A stretch of DNA of 20,339 nucleotides, from NCBI RefSeq assembly GCF_000159955.1, contig NZ_GG695975.1:1-20339 (forward strand). The letters are read 5' to 3'. The position numbers were made by a program, and so were the translations under genes. Positions 1 through 7,185 of this stretch are shown piece by piece. Origin of the DNA: Paenibacillus sp. oral taxon 786 str. D14 (lineage in GTDB: Bacteria; Bacillota; Bacilli; Paenibacillales; Paenibacillaceae). The number at the start of each line of letters is the position of its first letter. Position 1 is the stretch's first letter. Below the pieces are notes generated by a model, which was not told the origin of the DNA, searched no databases, and saw only the letters and a program-made list of their open reading frames with translations.

Positions 1-48
1 AGCAATGCATGGAGCTGACAGGTACTAATCGGTCGAGGGCTTATCCAA
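1..48 (+). rRNA. 23S ribosomal RNA, 3' end only
   Basis: The first bases match the conserved 3' terminus of bacterial 23S rRNA, including the GGTACTAATCGGTCGAGG stretch just before the helix that closes the molecule. The gene is cut by the window start, and the exact mature 3' end (45-50) is estimated. It lies directly upstream of a tRNA cluster on the same strand, as at the end of an rrn operon. Confidence 0.93.
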
Positions 49-118
49 AAACACACTAAAATGCAGATGAGTTTCGTATCCAGTTTTCAAGGATTAAACC
101 TTGATAACTTTATAATGT
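49..118 (+). other. 23S-tRNA spacer with small hairpin, no 5S rRNA
   Basis: This 70-bp spacer lies between the 23S tail and tRNA-Asn. It contains a 6-bp hairpin (TCAAGG at 87-92, CCTTGA at 99-104). It is too short to hold a 5S rRNA of about 117 nt, and no 5S-like sequence is visible. Such spacers carry rRNA/tRNA processing signals in related operons; that role is inferred here. Confidence 0.6.
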
Positions 119-194
119 TCCCTGATAGCTCAGTCGGTAGAGCACTCGACTGTTAATCGAGTTGTCACAGGTTCGAGTCCTGTTCGGGGAGCCA
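119..194 (+). tRNA. tRNA-Asn (GTT)
   Basis: The cloverleaf is complete. The acceptor stem pairs 119-125 with 184-190, the anticodon GTT is at 152-154, and the T arm surrounds GTTCGAGTC. The discriminator is G191 and CCA is encoded at 192-194. This is the first of 16 tRNAs and has the position of trnD-Asn of B. subtilis. Confidence 0.97.
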
Positions 195-201
195 TTTTTC
201 T

Positions 202-293
202 GGAGAGGTGTCCGAGTTGGCCGAAGGAGCACGATTGGAAATCGTGTAGGCGTCACAAGCGTCTCGAGGGTTCGAATCCCTCTCTCTCCGCCA
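202..293 (+). tRNA. tRNA-Ser (GGA)
   Basis: The anticodon GGA is at 237-239. A long variable arm (about 246-265) marks it as class II, as expected for serine. The acceptor stem pairs 202-208 with 283-289, the discriminator is G, and CCA is encoded at 291-293. Confidence 0.97.
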
Positions 294-305
294 TTATTAT
301 TACAT

Positions 306-377
306 GGCCCGTTGGTCAAGGGGTTAAGACACCTCCCTTTCACGGAGGTAACAGGGGTTCGAATCCCCTACGGGTCA
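306..377 (+). tRNA. tRNA-Glu (TTC)
   Basis: The anticodon TTC is at 339-341. The acceptor stem pairs 306-312 with 370-376 and the discriminator is A377. The next bases are TTT, so CCA is not encoded and must be added after transcription by nucleotidyltransferase. Confidence 0.96.
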
Positions 378-414
378 TTTCTTCCCTTCATTTCAAGTTC
401 TTTTGCTGACTGAC

Positions 415-444
415 TTGATTTATGAATGGGATGTCTGGTACAAT
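415..444 (+). promoter_or_regulatory. candidate internal promoter of the tRNA cluster
   Basis: The longest gap inside the cluster (378-463) holds TTGATT at 415-420 and TACAAT at 439-444 with an 18-bp spacer. It lies 20 bp before tRNA-Val. It fits a sigma-A promoter that could add transcription to the last thirteen tRNAs. The call rests on sequence pattern only. Confidence 0.45.
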
Positions 445-463
445 ATAACTTGTCTTTTCCCAT

Positions 464-539
464 GGAGGCTTAGCTCAGCTGGGAGAGCATCTGCCTTACA
501 AGCAGAGGGTCGGGGGTTCGATCCCCTCAGCCTCCACCA
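464..539 (+). tRNA. tRNA-Val (TAC)
   Basis: The anticodon TAC is at 497-499. The acceptor stem GGAGGCT (464-470) pairs with 529-535, the discriminator is A, and CCA is encoded at 537-539. Confidence 0.97.
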
Positions 540-557
540 TAACATCTTTAATACTGA

Positions 558-631
<74 letters not shown>

Positions 632-666
632 TTATCCTCTTGAAGAGGATGGCATTATTCTCGTGT

Positions 667-743
667 GGAGCCGTGGTGTAGAGGCCTAACATGCCTGCCT
701 GTCACGCAGGAGACCGCGGGTTCGAATCCCGTCGGCTCCGCCA
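667..743 (+). tRNA. tRNA-Asp (GTC)
   Basis: The anticodon GTC is at 701-703. The acceptor stem 667-673 pairs with 733-739. The discriminator G740, an aspartate identity element, is followed by encoded CCA at 741-743. Confidence 0.97.
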
Positions 744-759
744 TTTAACTTCATATTAA

Positions 760-835
<76 letters not shown>

Positions 836-855
836 TTCAACAATTATGTTGAAGA

Positions 856-931
<76 letters not shown>

Positions 932-934
932 CGT

Positions 935-1020
935 GGAGGCTTAGCGAAGTGGCCAAACGCAGCAGACTGTAAATCTGTTCTCTTACGAGTTCGGTGGTTC
1001 GAATCCATCAGCCTCCACCA
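935..1020 (+). tRNA. tRNA-Tyr (GTA)
   Basis: The anticodon GTA is at 969-971. It has a class II long variable arm, as bacterial tyrosine tRNAs do. The acceptor stem 935-941 pairs with 1010-1016, and CCA is encoded at 1018-1020. Confidence 0.97.
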
Positions 1021-1027
1021 GTTTTCT

Positions 1028-1101
1028 AGGGGCATAGTTTAAAGGTAGAACAAAGGTCTCCAAAACCTTTGGTGTGGGTTCAATTCCTGCTGCCCCTGCC
1101 A
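1028..1101 (+). tRNA. tRNA-Trp (CCA)
   Basis: The anticodon CCA is at 1060-1062. The acceptor stem AGGGGCA pairs with 1091-1097, the discriminator is G (a bacterial Trp identity element), and the terminal CCA is encoded. Confidence 0.97.
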
Positions 1102-1131
1102 CTTTTTCTCTCTTGATAAACTTTATATTAT

Positions 1132-1208
1132 GGCGGTCGTGGCGAAGGGGTTAACGCACCGGATTGTGGCTCCGGCATTCGTGGGTTCAAGTCCCATCGA
1201 TCGCCCCA
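1132..1208 (+). tRNA. tRNA-His (GTG)
   Basis: The anticodon GTG is at 1166-1168. An extra G at 1132 pairs with C1205, giving the eight-pair acceptor stem (G-1:C73) specific to histidine tRNAs. CCA is encoded at 1206-1208. Confidence 0.96.
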
Positions 1209-1230
1209 TTTCTTTCTCAATCAAATATAG

Positions 1231-1302
1231 TGGGGATTAGCCAAGCGGTAAGGCAACGGACTTTGACTCCGTCATGCATAGGTTCGAATCCTATATCCCC
1301 AG
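1231..1302 (+). tRNA. tRNA-Gln (TTG)
   Basis: The anticodon TTG is at 1263-1265. The acceptor stem TGGGGAT pairs with 1295-1301 and the discriminator is G1302. CCA is not encoded. Only five bases separate it from tRNA-Gly. Confidence 0.96.
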
Positions 1303-1307
1303 TTTAA

Positions 1308-1382
1308 GCGGACGTGGCTCAGCGGTAGAGCATCGCCTTGCCAAGGCGAGGGTCGCGGGTTCGATTCCCGTCGTCCGCTCCA
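1308..1382 (+). tRNA. tRNA-Gly (GCC)
   Basis: The anticodon GCC is at 1340-1342. The acceptor stem 1308-1314 pairs with 1372-1378, the discriminator is T, and CCA is encoded at 1380-1382. Confidence 0.97.
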
Positions 1383-1393
1383 TTCTATATTAT

Positions 1394-1467
1394 GGCGCCA
1401 TAGCCAAGTGGTAAGGCACAGCTCTGCAAAAGCTTTATCCCCAGTTCGAATCTGGGTGGCGCCTCCA
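1394..1467 (+). tRNA. tRNA-Cys (GCA)
   Basis: The anticodon GCA is at 1426-1428. The acceptor stem 1394-1400 pairs with 1457-1463. The discriminator is T, the main cysteine identity base, and CCA is encoded at 1465-1467. Confidence 0.97.
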
Positions 1468-1477
1468 TTGATACTTC

Positions 1478-1563
1478 GCGGGAGTGGCGGAATCGGCAGA
1501 CGCACAGGACTTAAAATCCTGCGGTAGGTGACTACCGTACCAGTTCAAGTCTGGTCTTCCGCA
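1478..1563 (+). tRNA. tRNA-Leu (TAA)
   Basis: The anticodon TAA is at 1512-1514. A long class II variable arm (around GGTAGGTGACTACC) is present. The acceptor stem 1478-1484 pairs with 1556-1562 and the discriminator is A1563. CCA is not encoded. Confidence 0.96.
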
Positions 1564-1586
1564 CTTTTGATTAAAACTTTATATGT

Positions 1587-1670
1587 GCCGGTGTGGCGGA
1601 ATGGCAGACGCGCTCGACTCAAAATCGAGTGGGGAGACCCGTGGAGGTTCGAGTCCTCTCACCGGTACCA
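1587..1670 (+). tRNA. tRNA-Leu (CAA)
   Basis: The anticodon CAA is at 1620-1622. It has a class II variable arm. The acceptor stem 1587-1593 pairs with 1660-1666 with a terminal G-T pair, and CCA is encoded at 1668-1670. This is the last tRNA before the cluster terminator. Confidence 0.96.
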
Positions 1671-1682
1671 ACTGTGAAATTA

Positions 1683-1716
1683 AGCTCTTGGGATCAGGAA
1701 TCCTAAGGGCTTTTTT
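1683..1716 (+). terminator. intrinsic terminator of the tRNA cluster
   Basis: A 12-bp stem (1683-1694 with 1700-1711, two G-T pairs) has a five-base loop and is followed by TTTTTT. It sits 12 bp after the last tRNA and should end the rRNA-tRNA transcript. Read from the minus strand, the hairpin is followed only by a weak T stretch, so any role for the opposing arsR transcript is uncertain. I see nothing else between here and the arsR stop at 1790. Confidence 0.9.
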
Positions 1717-1789
1717 ATTGTTTAGGAAATTATGCTCGGTGGTGTAATCTGTGTCTACTATTCAGTCTAGCAGCAGAAAGTAGCGTTTT

Positions 1790-2155
1790 TTAGCCATGGT
1801 TGTACTTTATGAAGAGGCGACTTTGCTCGATATGCGTGTCGTCAAGTGAATAATAGACCGTTTTTCCAACCTTGCGCCGCTTAACAATTCTGAGGTTGCG
1901 CAAATATCGCAGTTGATGAGAAACGGCCGATTGACCCATTTCGAGGAGCACTGTCAGGTCGTGCACGCAAAGCTCCCTTTTTAGCAAGGCGCTGATGATT
2001 TTGACGCGCGTCGGATCGCTGAAAGCCTTAAACCAGTCGGCAAATTGAACCGCTGCCTGGTTATCGATAAGCTCCGCCTTGATAGCTTTTAAATCAACGA
2101 GTGTGCCCGAGCAGTTCGTATCACATTCTTTCGCTGTATTTATGGACTGTGTCAT
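1790..2155 (-). CDS. ArsR/SmtB-family metal-sensing repressor (CadC/CzrA-like)
   Basis: This 121-residue winged-helix regulator would bind operator DNA as a dimer and release it on metal binding. The ArsR signature is clear: FSDPTRVKII at 45-54, then the recognition helix region MGQSAVSHQLRYLRNL at 73-88 and a wing around KVGKTVYYSL. Two metal sites can be proposed. One is an alpha-3N site like CadC (C11, C15, C63, with H65 where CadC has Cys). The other is an alpha-5 site like CzrA/SmtB (D106, H108, H120). The last helix is short: the sequence ends at N119-H120-G121, so the usual second His/Glu three residues later is missing. A Shine-Dalgarno AAGGGG lies 7 bases before the ATG. The gene sits 71 bp downstream of a decayed copper-resistance gene on the same strand, which suggests an old metal-resistance operon. 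Family certain; metal (Zn, Cd or Cu) not resolved. Confidence 0.92.
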   Translation of the reverse strand: MTQSINTAKECDTNCSGTLVDLKAIKAELIDNQAAVQFADWFKAFSDPTRVKIISALLKRELCVHDLTVLLEMGQSAVSHQLRYLRNLRIVKRRKVGKTVYYSLDDTHIEQSRLFIKYNHG

Positions 2156-2226
2156 GGACTATCCCCTTCTGTAAGGCGTTTGCATCATTTTATCAAAAAA
2201 AGATTGGTTAAACGAAATTATTACAA

Positions 2227-2830
2227 TTAAGCGACTGTTGTCATCACAATAACATATAAGGCTATAACGAGCAAAACGCTGAGCGAAACGGCGAGATACG
2301 CATTTTTGTTTTTTTGGAACAAGTAAAATATGGCGGCGATATATCCCAATGCAATAACAATATAAATAAAGATCATCGTATTTAGGCGGAGCTGAAGCTC
2401 CGCATTTTCATAACCCTGATGAATCATAGGGATTGCTTGTCCATAAGGAAGGGCCAAAGCATTTAGGTATTCGGGCGCAACCGCATTTGTCAAGTAAAGT
2501 CCGGACAGTACAATGACCAGCATCGCGAGCGTTGCTACGGGGTGGAACCATGACAGGAAGCGGCGCCAGGAGTGTACAGGTTTAAACTAACCTGCCACCA
2601 GCAATGTGCCGGACCAGATTGCAACCGCAAGAAAATGAAGCGTGTACGTAATGAGCCCTATATTGCCGTACCAGGCGACAAGGTGGTGTTGAATTCCAGC
2701 CGAATTTGGCCGATTGCAGTGTTTACCACTTCATCCTGCATTGGGGAAGAAGAGGTCAGCTTGGTATGCGCCGAGGTAATCGTTGGAGAGACAAAGGTAA
2801 ACATCGTAATAAAGAAAATACTTTTCTCAT
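2227..2830 (-). pseudogene. decayed CopC-CopD (YcnJ-like) copper resistance/uptake gene
   Basis: Reading the minus strand in all frames recovers pieces of one gene. From an ATG at 2830 with a GGAG upstream comes a short signal-peptide start (MRKVFSLL). A frameshift then leads to a CopC-like start HTKLTSSSPMQDEVVN and, later, IRLEFNTTLSPG. Near 2675-2695 the frame changes again and the text becomes CopD-like (GLITYTLHFLAVAIWSG, then LLVAG). It is interrupted by an in-frame TAG at 2587-2589 and continues as FKPVHSWRRFLSWFHPVATLAMLV-type membrane sequence to the stop at 2227. Intact YcnJ-type proteins have a full CopC domain of about 100 residues plus an eight-helix CopD domain, so much of the middle is deleted. 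In Bacillus, YcnJ acts in copper import. An open frame of 98 codons (from 2523) remains but should not be taken as a complete gene. Confidence is high that it is broken, moderate on the exact family. Confidence 0.75.
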
Positions 2831-3127
2831 AAAAATATCGCTCCGATCATGTGTGATAAGTTCAGATTCTTTCGCGAATAATGAAGATGCGAATTAAATA
2901 TCATTGACATACACCATAGGGCGTGATCTATATATCCCCATATGATCATATATGAATAAGCGTTCGTGTGTAAATTATCCTTTGGAGCCGAGGAAAGCTT
3001 AGGGAAGGAATAGTTGATGTAAGGCTCCCCGGCAAACCAGATTCACGTTGCACAGCGTGGAAAGGAAATGAATATATAAACCGTTTTTGGGGAAATTAAT
3101 CCAAATAAATGATTAAGGTGATCTATC
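2831..3127 (+). promoter_or_regulatory. intergenic leader upstream of the germination operon
   Basis: No gene is visible in this 297-bp stretch. It holds a sigma-A-like pair (TTGACA 2904-2909, TCTATA 2927-2932, 17-bp spacer). It also has a perfect 12-bp palindrome ATATGATCATAT at 2940-2951, and a sigma-G-like -35 TGAATA at 2953-2958 with no convincing CATACTA-type -10. GGAGCC (2984-2989) can pair with GGCTCC (3023-3028) in the leader RNA. Germination receptor operons are normally read by forespore sigma-G; the sequence alone does not settle which promoter is used. Confidence 0.4.
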
Positions 3128-4801
3128 GTGTGGTCGACAATCACAGAATATATCCCCGACTGGCCGACTTTCATGCTGGCCGGGGTTACTCTGCTCATTC
3201 CTCTCCTCATTTTTGCGTTGCATCGCTGGTTTCGCTCGATTGTCACGGATAAGCACGGGCGCTCAAGGGAAGGATTAACGACAGACCGTGTTTTTCTGGA
3301 AACTCATAATAGTACGGATTCGCAGCTGTCCGGCGAATATGAAACCGATCTTATGCATCTTAAAGAGACGATCGGCCAAAATGACGACGTTCATTTTCGA
3401 GAATACGAACTCGCCGGGTTTGGTGCGCGAGCGGTACTGATCTTTGTTAACGGTATGCAAGATGAACAGTTGATTAATAGCCACATTATGCAAGTGCTTA
3501 TGCTGAAGTCGGATAACAGTGCGCAGCAAGGGATGAAGTTTCCCCCGGCGGAGGGGTTAGTTTCCTACTTCAAACAAAACCTACTGCCGGTTACCGAACT
3601 AACGGAAGTCGTTGGCAAACGGGAACTCAGAGAGTCGATTCTCGCAGGGTATACGGCTTTGATGGTTGAAGGAATGGCGTGCGCGCTGCTTGTGGGCACC
3701 CCCCGCGGGAAATCCAGGGCGATAACGGAGCCAACTTCGGAAGCGCTGCTGCGGGGGCCAAGATTGGGCTTTACCGAAATCCTGAGCGATAATACAGCGA
3801 TGCTCCGGCTCCAAGGACGGACGGAACAAATGGAAATCAAGAAATACGTTGTCGGCAACGTAATCAAGCGAGATCTTGCGATCGTCTACATGAAAAACAT
3901 TGTGAATCCGGAGTTGCTGCAGGAAGTGGAGCAACGCATCGCCAAGATCGATCTGGATTACATTGCCGAATCCGGCTATGTCGAGCAACTGATCGAAGAC
4001 GACATCCTAAGTCCTTTTCAACAGGCGCAAAATACGGAACGTCCGGACCGGGTCATGAGCGCCTTGGTGGAGGGGAGAATCGCCTTACTCCTGGATGGAA
4101 CCCCCTTTGCGCTCATTGTTCCGGTGACCTTCAGCATGCTGCTGCAGTCCCCGGAAGATTATTACGAACGATGGATGGCAGGGTCACTTTTACGGATGCT
4201 GCGTTTTGTTGCGGCATTTATGTCTCTCATAATTCCAGCGATGTATATTTCATTTATTTCTTTTCATCCCGGACTGATTCCGACGGAATTAGCCATTACG
4301 ATTATCGAGGCACGCCAACGGGTTCCATTTCCGTCGTTGATCGAAGTATTAATCATGGAAGTTTCGATCGAAATTTTGCGGGAAGCGGGGGTTCGGCTGC
4401 CCAGGCCCATCGGCTCCGCGATGGGCATCGTCGGCGGTCTGATTATCGGAGAGGCCGCCGTTCAGGCGGGGATCGTTAGTCCGTTTCTGGTCATCGTCGT
4501 TTCGGTAACCGCCATCGCTTCCTTTTCGATTCCGATGTACAGTGCAGGAATCACATTGCGTATGTTGCGATTCGTAGGCATGTTTTTTGCAGCAGTACTG
4601 GGGATATTCGGTACGATATTGTTTTTTTTGCTGATTTGCAGCCATCTGACCAAGCTGGAAAGCTTCGGTGTGCCATATGTCACGCCCTTTTCGCCGATCC
4701 GTATCGGCGACTGGAAGGACTTGTTCGTCCGTGCGCCCTTGACATTAATGAAACGCAGACCCGAATTGTTGAAGACGGTCCGCAAACAACGCAGATCTTA
4801 A
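3128..4801 (+). CDS. GerA-family spore germination receptor subunit A
   Basis: This 557-residue protein is the A subunit of a nutrient germination receptor, which sits in the inner spore membrane and triggers germination with its B and C partners. It has the soluble N-terminal domain with the conserved motif LLRGPRLGFTE (about 208-218) and NTERPDRVMSALVEGRIALL (about 303-322), followed by a membrane domain from about residue 350. That domain includes VRLPRPIGSAMGIVGGLIIG and GEAAVQAGIVSPF, typical of the family. The GTG start at 3128 is chosen because AAGGTG lies 7 bases upstream. An extra hydrophobic segment lies at about residues 14-34, before the soluble domain, and is not typical of GerAA. 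It is the first gene of an A-B-C operon, 24 bp before the B gene. Family is certain; ligand and receptor subtype (GerA, GerK, Ynd) cannot be told. Confidence 0.95.
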   Translation: MWSTITEYIPDWPTFMLAGVTLLIPLLIFALHRWFRSIVTDKHGRSREGLTTDRVFLETHNSTDSQLSGEYETDLMHLKETIGQNDDVHFREYELAGFGARAVLIFVNGMQDEQLINSHIMQVLMLKSDNSAQQGMKFPPAEGLVSYFKQNLLPVTELTEVVGKRELRESILAGYTALMVEGMACALLVGTPRGKSRAITEPTSEALLRGPRLGFTEILSDNTAMLRLQGRTEQMEIKKYVVGNVIKRDLAIVYMKNIVNPELLQEVEQRIAKIDLDYIAESGYVEQLIEDDILSPFQQAQNTERPDRVMSALVEGRIALLLDGTPFALIVPVTFSMLLQSPEDYYERWMAGSLLRMLRFVAAFMSLIIPAMYISFISFHPGLIPTELAITIIEARQRVPFPSLIEVLIMEVSIEILREAGVRLPRPIGSAMGIVGGLIIGEAAVQAGIVSPFLVIVVSVTAIASFSIPMYSAGITLRMLRFVGMFFAAVLGIFGTILFFLLICSHLTKLESFGVPYVTPFSPIRIGDWKDLFVRAPLTLMKRRPELLKTVRKQRRS

Positions 4802-4825
4802 ACCGAAAAGCCAGGAGGGGATCAC

Positions 4826-5929
4826 TTGTTTATTCGCACCAACGACAAAATCACCTCATCGCAAGCGGTCATCTTTATGACCAACAGTGTTCTGGGAGCT
4901 GGCATTCTAACGTTGCCCCGGGATGTGACCGAAAAAATGCGTACCCCGGATTCCTGGCTGTCTGTATTGCTGGGAGGCGTCGTTGTGATGCTCGCGGTGC
5001 TGCTCATGGTCAAATTAAGCCAGCAGTTTCCGGGAAGCACGATTTTCGAGTTTTCTCAAAAAATTGTCGGGAAAGTGATGGGCAGTATAATGTCCCTCCT
5101 GATCACCGTTTATTTTCTGGTGTTGGCCGGATTTGAGATTCGCGCTCTGGCAGAGGTGGATATCTTTTTATTGCTGGAAGGTACCCCCATATGGGCTGTC
5201 ATTATTCCGTTCATCTGGACGGCGGCCTATTTGATTTCTGGAGGAATCAACAGCATTGCCCGCTTGTGTCAAATTATTTTTCCTGTGAGTATCCTGATTT
5301 TGCTGCTTAGCTTATTTTTCAGCATGAGGATGTTTGATATCAATCACTTGCGGCCTTTTCTCGGTGAAGGATTGCCTCCGGTGTTCAATGGCTTGAAATC
5401 GACAATGCTTATTTTTGCGGGCGGTGAAGTCGTTTTGTATTTAGTTGGCCATATGGAGCACCCCGAGAAAGCGGTTAAGGCGATATTGGCTGGCTTGAGT
5501 ATTCCGTTCGTTCTTTATTTTTGCGCCACCGTGATCGTCGTGGGAAGCATGTCGGTTGACGCCGTTCTAAGAAGCACCTGGCCGACGCTTGATCTTTTGC
5601 GAAGCTTTGAAGTCACCGGTTTGTTTTTTGAACGACTTGAATTTCCGTTTTTGGTCATCTGGTTAATGCAGATGTTTTGCAATTTCACTATCTTTTTCTT
5701 TACGACGGTCTTGGGCGTATCGAAAATAATGCGCATAAAATTCCCAACCGCGCTCTTTACACTGATGCCGGTGGTTTTTATCGTCGCTCTTGTCCCCAAA
5801 AACATGAACGACTTATTTACGCTTGGCAGCGCCGTCGGAAACACCGGCATGATAATTTTCGCTTTAGTTACGGTTCCGTTATCCACCATATACCTAATTC
5901 GGAAGAAGGGACTCAAACCGAATGCGTAA
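4826..5929 (+). CDS. GerB-family spore germination permease-like subunit B
   Basis: This 367-residue integral membrane protein belongs to the endospore germination branch of the APC transporter superfamily and has about ten hydrophobic segments. The family opening (SSQAVIFMTNSVLGAGILTL, residues 11-30) contains the unwound-helix glycine motif seen in APC transporters. LIFAGGEVVLYLVGHMEHPEKA follows near the middle and is typical of GerAB/GerKB. The B subunit is thought to carry the germinant binding site. Translation starts at a TTG, supported by AGGAGGGG five bases upstream; no better ATG exists near the conserved start. Its stop overlaps the GerC-type start by 8 bp, so B and C are probably translationally coupled. 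Confidence 0.95.
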   Translation: MFIRTNDKITSSQAVIFMTNSVLGAGILTLPRDVTEKMRTPDSWLSVLLGGVVVMLAVLLMVKLSQQFPGSTIFEFSQKIVGKVMGSIMSLLITVYFLVLAGFEIRALAEVDIFLLLEGTPIWAVIIPFIWTAAYLISGGINSIARLCQIIFPVSILILLLSLFFSMRMFDINHLRPFLGEGLPPVFNGLKSTMLIFAGGEVVLYLVGHMEHPEKAVKAILAGLSIPFVLYFCATVIVVGSMSVDAVLRSTWPTLDLLRSFEVTGLFFERLEFPFLVIWLMQMFCNFTIFFFTTVLGVSKIMRIKFPTALFTLMPVVFIVALVPKNMNDLFTLGSAVGNTGMIIFALVTVPLSTIYLIRKKGLKPNA

Positions 5930-7115
5930 GCGCCGTATTTTGTCGCTGTTTCTTGCCGCTGGCCTGCTTGCGTTGCAAACAGGTTGTTGGAGCAGTAAAG
6001 AAATTGAAGATTTAAGCTTGTATATCGGATTGGCCTTGGATGCGGGAGAACCGACGACCGTTGAACGGGAGCTGGAGAAACAAGGAGGAAATTATCCTAA
6101 GCGAAATCTGATTACGGCTACGATCCAGATCGTTCCGATGGGAAACTTCAGCAGCGACAAACAATCAGGGGGTCAAGGGAGGAAAAGCGAATTTCTGAAT
6201 ATGTCGGAAACCGGGGATTCTCTGTTTGAAATCATGCGGCAGTATTCGCTTCGCCTGAAGCGGGCGGTCATCGGCCAGCATTTGAAGGTGATCGTCGTAT
6301 CTACTGAGCTGGTTCGTCAGCAGAGCATCGACAAACTGATGGATTTCGTGCTTCGCGATAACGATACACGCCCTAGCTGCATCGTATTATTGAGCAAAGG
6401 GAAGGCGAGAAAAACGCTGGAAATGGCGTATTCCGGAGATCCCCCCGCTTTCAAGCTGAGGGACATGCTGCAAGAACGTTTTAGGACCGGCAAAATTATG
6501 AATGAGGTGAATCTGACCGAGTTGAATGAGAGGTTGGGCACCAAGCAGAGCTTTCTCCTGCAGGAGGTGTCTAAGTACGGTGGGGAAACGAAATTTACGG
6601 GAGCGGGGATAATCAAAGGGTCGACCGGCAAATGGATCGGCACATTGGATCAAACGGACGTGGAGAGCATTGCTTGGATTCAAGGCGATGTTGAAGGTGG
6701 GGTGATCAAAAGCTATGATTGGCGAAATGAAACGATCACTTACGAGGTTGAAGACGAGAAGACGCAAATCACCCCCCGGATCGAGGAAGGGCGGCTTTCG
6801 TTTCATGTCAAGATTGAATCGGAAGGGCGGTTAATCGAAAACTGGGATCTTGAGGAAGACCCCTCCAAAACCGAATTTTTGGAGAAAGCAAAGAAGATCT
6901 TCGAAAAAAGGCTAAACCAAATGCTCGAGACGACGATGCATAAAATGCAGTCAGAATATAAAACCGATGTGGCTGGGTTCGGCAACCGGTTGAGGATCAC
7001 GCACCCTAAATACTGGAAGGAAGTCGAAAGCCATTGGGACGACGTTTTTAGCCGTACGCCGGTGACCTTTGACATCGACTTTACGATTACGGATTACGGT
7101 GCATCCAAGAAATGA
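5922..7115 (+). CDS. Ger(x)C-family spore germination lipoprotein subunit C
   Basis: This 397-residue lipoprotein is the C subunit of the receptor. It has a basic N-terminus, a hydrophobic stretch and a lipobox LQTGC with the lipidated cysteine at C22, then W23 and the family opening KEIEDLSLYIGLALD. Later family features include GDSLFEIMRQYSLRLKRAVI (about 97-116) and IVVSTELVRQ, followed by the C-terminal domain that ends in FDIDFTITDYG. Length fits the family (about 370-410). The ATG overlaps the previous gene by 8 bp and has AAGAAGGGA upstream. A long hairpin lies 22 bp after the stop. The three genes give the complete A-B-C set with no accessory D subunit. Confidence 0.95.
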   Translation: MRKRRILSLFLAAGLLALQTGCWSSKEIEDLSLYIGLALDAGEPTTVERELEKQGGNYPKRNLITATIQIVPMGNFSSDKQSGGQGRKSEFLNMSETGDSLFEIMRQYSLRLKRAVIGQHLKVIVVSTELVRQQSIDKLMDFVLRDNDTRPSCIVLLSKGKARKTLEMAYSGDPPAFKLRDMLQERFRTGKIMNEVNLTELNERLGTKQSFLLQEVSKYGGETKFTGAGIIKGSTGKWIGTLDQTDVESIAWIQGDVEGGVIKSYDWRNETITYEVEDEKTQITPRIEEGRLSFHVKIESEGRLIENWDLEEDPSKTEFLEKAKKIFEKRLNQMLETTMHKMQSEYKTDVAGFGNRLRITHPKYWKEVESHWDDVFSRTPVTFDIDFTITDYGASKK

Positions 7116-7137
7116 ACGGCATCCTCAACAGCCCAAA

Positions 7138-7185
7138 GCAGGGCCAAAGGATCGATTGAATCCCCAACCGATTCTTTGGCCCTGC
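7138..7185 (+). terminator. 17-bp hairpin after the germination operon
   Basis: The arms 7138-7154 and 7169-7185 pair over 17 positions with one G-T pair and a 14-base loop. It lies just after the GerC-type stop. No T run follows on the plus strand and only TTTGGG follows on the minus strand. It is a strong RNA structure that could stabilise the 3' end or terminate weakly in both directions; it is not a textbook intrinsic terminator. Confidence 0.55.

Noticed and set aside
2572..2897. Plus-strand open frames of 86 and 63 codons
   Set aside because: They are antisense to the decayed CopC-CopD gene, which gives recognisable protein text on the minus strand; no ribosome binding site supports them.
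2953..2980. Sigma-G promoter for the germination operon
   Set aside because: TGAATA is a good -35, but no CATACTA-like -10 stands 17-18 bp downstream; left as a remark only.
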